NCBI GenBank assembly: GCA_013407085.1
Contig: JACCGJ010018177.1
Coordinates: 38,150 to 102,149, forward strand
Length of the DNA stretch: 64,000 nucleotides
From: Atriophallophorus winterbourni
Lineage: Eukaryota > Platyhelminthes > Trematoda > Plagiorchiida > Microphallidae
Direction of reading: 5' to 3'
Below the pieces are notes generated by a model. It saw only the letters and a list, made by a program, of their open reading frames with translations, did no database searches and was not told the DNA's origin. Below are positions 59,028 through 64,000 of the stretch, in pieces. The translations under genes and the position numbers were made by a program. The stretch's first letter is position 1; each line of letters starts with the position of its first letter.

Positions 59028-60900
59028 TTAATGGTTGCCGTTATTTCGCCTAGTTTTTGCGGTGGCCGTCTCTGAGTGAGTAGTGGATGTAGTAGGGCTC
59101 ATTACCGGATATGCTGATGTTGTAGGTCGGCCTTGTGGATTAACCGTGTCAACTGTATCGTCCATCAAGGTCGGTTTAACTTTGTCAATCGAGTCAGTGT
59201 CATGCCAACCGTCGCGGTCAACCAGAACTGTTTTTGAAAACCGCTGAATTATCCTAAACGGTCCAGCATAAAGAGGGTTAAAGGGTTGCTTCATCTTCTC
59301 GTAAGGAGAAAACATACTGGCAATGTGCCAACTCATTCGGAATGTAGAATGATATGGTGTGAATCCGCGCGTGTGTGTGTGTGGGAACAGCTTATATAAT
59401 GTCGCAAGCACGCCAGGTAATCTCCATAGACAAACGGTGATTGCCTAGCCAGGTCGACATACTCACCAGGTAAAGCGATGGTACGGCCGAATGTCAATTC
59501 GGCGACGATGGCTTGCAAGGGTTTCAAAGGTTGATCATGAACCTAGGAGGACAATTTGTATGATTCCGTCCAGTCAGTACATGCGTGCGCCATAAGCGAG
59601 GACTTGAGTTGCCTATGTATCCCATTCACCATGCCATTAGCCGCAGGGTGGTATGAAGACGTTTGGTGATATTCGCAACCCAGAGTAGCCGGTAACCAAC
59701 TGAGGGCGCCTTTGAAATAGGAACCTCGGTCTGCTGTAACAATATCCGGTCAACCGAACTGTGCCACTCATCGTTCGAAGAAAGAGTGCGCAGCTGTCTC
59801 GAAGTAGCATTTGTGTAGCGGAATTGCATCGGGCCACCTGGTAAGACGGTCAATGCAAGTGACGATGTATGTACGCTTATGTGAGGGTGGCAACGGACCA
59901 ACTAAATCTACTTGGATGCAAAAGAATCGCAAATTTAGTTCAATAAAAGTTACTAATAGACTCCTGATGTGTATGTGGATTTTTGTGCGCGGGCATTCAC
60001 CGCACGTTTAGGGATATTGCCGAACGTCCGTTCGGCCAGATAAATCTACCAATAAATAGCCTAACGCTAGCACAAATGCTAAGATGGAAAGGACTACGTA
60101 GGGTATCGAACACTCGCCGTCTGAACGCAGATGGGATAAACGTTTGGGGGCGGTTTGCGATACACCGTAAAGGCCGTCTGATACGGGTAGAGGTTTAATG
60201 TCAATGGATGATGAGTCCATCAGCTTGCGATTTCAGCATCAACAGATTGCACTGCAGCGATTTCTCTGAGGTTGAGAGAGGTTGGTAACTCTATCACACC
60301 CATTCTAGAGAGTGCATTCGCGAAATGATGTGTCGTATTTCAGTCGTGAATTGACTTACAAAATCCAGGTGTCAGGTCTCTCTGAGGGAATATCCTTCCG
60401 CAGATCTGCTTATTGCGTGAATTAGGGGCTTGTGATCAGTTAACATTGTAAACCTCTGCCCTCAAAATGATGACGGAAAAGATTGACGCCCAGATAGATT
60501 GCCAGTATTTCTCGGTCGAATGTGCTATACCGAGTTTTTGCAGGTTAAAGTCGCTTCAAGAAAAACTAAATCGAGAACCACGACTCTTCAACAAACTGTC
60601 ATAGCACTGCTCCCATTGCCTCGGCGGATGCGTCTGTGAATATTGACAGTGGGGAATCGGGTCAATAGTTCTTCAGAAATGTGATCTTGTCGATTGCAAA
60701 TGGAATCGTAGCGATCGTAAAAATCCTGCGAAATTCACGTCGCTAACCAAAATCAAGGGTCAAGTAGAGTTGACCGTAGGTTGTATAACGGATCAGTTTG
60801 GTGTCCTCAAGTGTTGGCTTATCGGACTAGATGTTGCGCAGGAGTCCACTGGCAGGACACTAACTTCTGTACTAGTGTCTAACGGAAAACTTAGACCTGA
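59028..60900 (-). mobile_element. Ty3/Gypsy fragment, internally deleted
   Basis: Read on the minus strand from 60900: a protease remnant (TEVSVLP, LTLDFG), then directly RNase H (LSIFTDASAEAMGAVL near 60640, STFDREILAIYLGV near 60520), so the RT is missing. Next come integrase remnants: QVDLVGPLPPSHKRTYIVTC near 59880, TADRGSYFKGAL near 59730, HPAANGMVNGIHRQLKSSL near 59640, and the GPY/F module NPLYAGPFRIIQR near 59245. The catalytic Glu of the usual G-[LM]-V-E is Asn here. Stops and shifts occur throughout. It belongs to the same broad CsRn1-like lineage as the 51 kb element but is clearly a different family. Confidence 0.85.
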
Positions 60901-61189
60901 CTACTTATTCTGAATGAACAAAAAACGACCTAACCGCTCTGGGCTGACGACGGCAGTAATCATTATCTGTTGGTTCGAGTTTTTCGCTCGCGAAGTAGCA
61001 ATGTTCAATGCAACGTCGTACATCATAGCCGTATTTCTGATGTATCCGGCAAATTGGCAACAGTGTATGGCTAATCAAGCGTTTTTGGGAGGGAGTGCAT
61101 GATCGTGGCTTACGGTTGAGTGTGAGGTTTCGAACCTCATTGTGTAAAGCTGCAATGTTACATCCGTTTTAGGCATCCAAATAGTCTAT
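60901..61189. other. junction between two Gypsy fragments
   Basis: Sequence between two oppositely oriented Gypsy fragments. A 62-codon frame at 60914-61102 has no recognisable motif. Confidence 0.4.
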
Positions 61190-62150
61190 TCTTTTATGGG
61201 CATCTTGGTCGAATCGGCCCTATGCCAATATCCCAAGTATATCCTTTCATCCAAACGGCGTTTGATCCCTCCAATTTATGGCCTATTGCTGTTTCGGTGA
61301 AAACACATGTTCTGATGTTGTAGCACACACCTTCGTTGAAAGTGCGAATTTTAGCACACAATCTATCATCACAACTGACCATGGCTCTCAGTTTTAATCG
61401 ACATTGTTCGGAAATTTGGCTTGATTCCTTGGCTGTCAGTACATCATAAAAACCGCCTCCTACCCTAACTCTAATAAATTGGTTGAACGTTTCAACCGGC
61501 AGCTCAATGCTTTTTAGGCTAGCCAGGCTGATCCTAATTGATGGACTAAAAATTTATCACTTTATGTTCTTTGACTCCGTTTAACTATCAAAGAAGGCAT
61601 GCAATGCTCAGCCGCAGAGCTAGTTTTTGGTAATACGTTGTATCTTCCCGGTAAACTTGTTGTGCCTTGCCAGTCATTATATTCTATGTCAGATTACATG
61701 ACTCGCTTGCGATTGTTTATGTCCAAGTTGGATTTTACGCCTCTCCGACATCGCAATATCCACCAACAGAAATCACTTCATCTCCATTCCTGTGAATTTG
61801 TTCTTGTGCGACGTGACTCTGTTTACAAACACTCCAACCATCCTATCATCAACGGCGCAGAGTTATTAAGCGTAAACTCAAGTATTTTGTTTTGTATATT
61901 AAAGGTCAATCTAATACGGTGTTTATTGGCAGTCGAAAACCAACTTTCATAAAATTTAAGCCGCTCCGTGTAATCCTCATGTGCTTACTTCCCCTTAGTT
62001 CATCCCAATTCTCCAGTCCCGTTTGAACTCAAACTGAACGAATGTGCATTGGCCCCTATAGTCTGGGTGACTATATGACCTCATAAACAATGCAAGCGTA
62101 TGTTAGCCATATTTCAAGCCTGACTAACGCTCAAGTTGGGGAGTATTTTA
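61190..62150 (+). mobile_element. Ty3/Gypsy integrase fragment
   Basis: The plus strand reads a decayed integrase core: GHLGRIGPMP (for the first Asp region), LWPIAVSV, LTMALSF-like second Asp region near 61375, and KLVERFNRQLNAF near 61480. An open C-terminal frame at 61599-61952 begins QCSAAELVFGNTLYLPG. Stops interrupt it and no LTR was found. Its orientation is opposite to the fragment at 59.0-60.9 kb. Confidence 0.8.
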
Positions 62151-62639
62151 GTGATTCAATTTCATTTTGTGTTTTCCTATTTTGTAAGTAAGCTTGTATG
62201 TTTATTTTTGCATTGATTGCTTCATTTGCATGAATTCCTTTAAAATGCACATTTTGGTAGTCATTTAAATAATTTCGTATCCTCGGACTTTGTCTACTTC
62301 CATGTTTTCAAAGTTTGTGCGCATTAAATTGTGCGGAAATTGTAATTAACGGATGCCCTAACTCTTTGGCGTATTCTGCATATTAGGTTCCATCTCGTGG
62401 AATTTCTTGTCTATATTTATTTGCTATCGTAAGGCTTCATTGAATCTTTTGTTCGACTTTTTCTCATTTAACATTTCAGTGAGTTCATTCCGTTTTTGTT
62501 GTATTTTGTGTAGTGCTGACTATTTTTGGTCCACTATAGTATGTATCTTAGTTAAAGCTGGATTGTTGATGTCCTTCTTCAGTCATTTTTATCCGTTGAT
62601 GTACACCATAAGCGCATTAAGGTTTTATGCTTCATAGAA
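62151..62639. other. unassigned sequence
   Basis: T-rich sequence with short open frames but no recognised motif. Confidence 0.45.
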
Positions 62640-62910
62640 ATTTGAGTGACTAAATAATTCGATTCGAGGTAACCATCTTTACCGCTGCGCTCACAGCGAT
62701 ATTCAGTACTCGCCGAAAGATGTTAGATGCCAGCTAACACCATGATCTAACATTTAGCATCAGGATGTACTATCTGATATTCCTTTATCTACGACTCTAT
62801 ACACAATGCAAAACATTTGAGTGTTCAAGAGCATGTTCTTTGCAACTTTCATATTTCTGTTGCAAACGTCATTGTGTCGCAAGTGCGGTCTGTCCTTTGC
62901 TCGACAACTA
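62640..62910 (-). mobile_element. RTE-like LINE, short 3' fragment
   Basis: GTGACTAAATAATTCGATTC and CCGCTGCGCTCACAGCGAT parallel the 3' ends of the RTE copies at 13.56 and 14.65 kb. They are followed by a decayed GTGTTCAAGAGCATGTTCTT block that parallels the HWRHCVK region. It is highly diverged. Confidence 0.6.
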
Positions 62911-63009
62911 TATTTTAAACCTACCATACATTATAGAAGCTTGATAGTAAAATGATATTAGTGTGTTTGATGAAGATGCATATAAATGCGCATATTTCCA
63001 ATCGAATCT

Positions 63010-63205
63010 AAGGGTGGATCGTGATTGATCAGGTTAGTGGGGCCTGATTTTTCTCACAGTAGCTCAAAATTCTACACGTTTTCTACTATTTCTTTGTTGT
63101 TTGATTGCACTCCGATCTTGATTCTATTGTTCCTACCCGATTAGTGTAGGCGGCACTAAACCGGTTTTCGTGTGTGTAATGGAAATGTATGCAAATACGA
63201 TTGTT
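63010..63205 (+). repeat. hammerhead-family repeat, decayed copy
   Basis: CTGATTTTTCTCAC, CTTGATTCTATTGTTCCTAC, CCGATTAGTGTAGGCGGCAC and AAACCGGTTTTCGTG follow the unit order up to TGGAAATGTATGCAAATAC. The core CTGATGA has become CCGATTA, so the ribozyme is dead. Confidence 0.65.
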
Positions 63206-64000
63206 GTTTACATCTTGCTTTAGCTTCCTACAATCCATATTTTCCGGGCTTCTGCTGTAAAACGAAATACAACTTTGAAGTTTTATTCAGTAAAAACATT
63301 TTGGCTCTAATGATTACTTATCTTCGATTATTAATCCGTATATATGTTTTAGAAAATACCCACAATAGTTACTATCCAATTTTCGGTAAGGATTAGATCC
63401 GTAATGGATTAACCAGAGCTATTTTCCGATCCTTTGCCATAAATTTATGACTTTCAGTCAAAAACATCTTAGCATCATTTAGAAAAGTAAATTAGGTGGC
63501 TTTTAACCTAGCTGAAAGTTTGGAATCGAGCATTGTCTCCACAGAATTATTTCCAGTGATTCGCAAAAACGAATATAAAAGTTATCGAAATTTGATTGAC
63601 ATAAATAATCTGGAAAGTCTAACTTCAGAAGCGAATCAATCGAAGCCAGATTAGACCTATCATTTAGGAAGGCAGCTCAATTCTGCAATTTTTATTAAGA
63701 GTCAAGTCATTTAATTCTGATATTTTATATAATGTGGCACAAAGTTTCGTTGCAGTAACCGTGGTTGAATTATGCTAGCTAGAATGTTGAAAGAACCGTG
63801 AACCATAGATTGATTCTCAACAATTTAATTTTGCATGAACTTCAAATTGCAGTGCGGTATTTTATTTAACATCATTGTCATTAATCCTACTTACTATGTG
63901 AATATTGAAAAGTTTAGGCCCGGTTAATCGGTGATAAGTAGTACAATGACATGAGGCCTGAGGTTGTTTCATCATATTTACTGATCGTTGTAAAGGACTC
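63206..64000. other. unassigned sequence
   Basis: AT-rich, no recognised gene, RNA or repeat. Confidence 0.5.

Noticed and set aside
59374..59390. Short (GT)n run
   Set aside because: Too short to be notable and lies within the Gypsy integrase remnant.
1..64000. CRISPR arrays, operons, ribosome binding sites, rRNA and tRNA genes
   Set aside because: None seen. Spliced genes and eukaryotic retroelements show this is nuclear eukaryotic DNA.

Overview
The window looks like AT-rich nuclear DNA from a parasitic flatworm, most likely a digenean close to the schistosomes. This is inferred, not proven, from four things. One spliced gene has a 29-bp intron near its 5' end and kilobase introns after it. 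The Ty3/Gypsy element is of the CsRn1/Boudicca type. There are many decayed copies of an RTE-like LINE. Short dispersed repeats carry type I hammerhead ribozymes. There are no bacterial-style operons, CRISPR arrays or ribosome binding sites.

Positions 2635-47348 (minus strand) hold one host gene, a kinesin motor protein most like kinesin-3. I rebuilt 14 exons by hand. Their intron phases agree across every junction and sum to 651 in-frame codons including the stop. The first coding exon (start codon and the VRxRP strand) was not found and lies upstream. The P-loop, [27 protein letters not shown] and neck-helix motifs appear in canonical order.

The introns are full of mobile elements: RTE copies at 13.5, 14.6-16.6, 26.0-29.9 and 31.4-32.5 kb; CR1/Jockey-like LINE pieces at 17.3 and 45.7-46.7 kb; a 220-bp piggyBac-like MITE inside the 14.6-16.6 kb RTE; and a family of short repeats carrying hammerhead ribozymes.

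The hammerhead family is the most interesting content. At 42.60-43.01 kb two almost identical units sit in tandem (233-bp period). Each carries a complete type I hammerhead, and the pair is flanked by an 11-bp target-site duplication. This is the arrangement of a retrozyme, which would release a 233-nt RNA able to circularise. A second, decayed tandem copy (222-bp period) lies on the minus strand at 8.08-8.39 kb, and single copies or remnants are scattered through the window.

From 47.4 to 64 kb I see no confident host gene. It holds a complete-length but disabled LTR retrotransposon (51120-55973), two oppositely oriented Gypsy fragments (59.0-60.9 and 61.2-62.1 kb), LINE fragments (56.8, 58.2, 62.7 kb), two inverted copies of an unnamed repeat (50.6 and 57.5 kb), and one unassigned minus-strand ORF at 56.2-56.4 kb.
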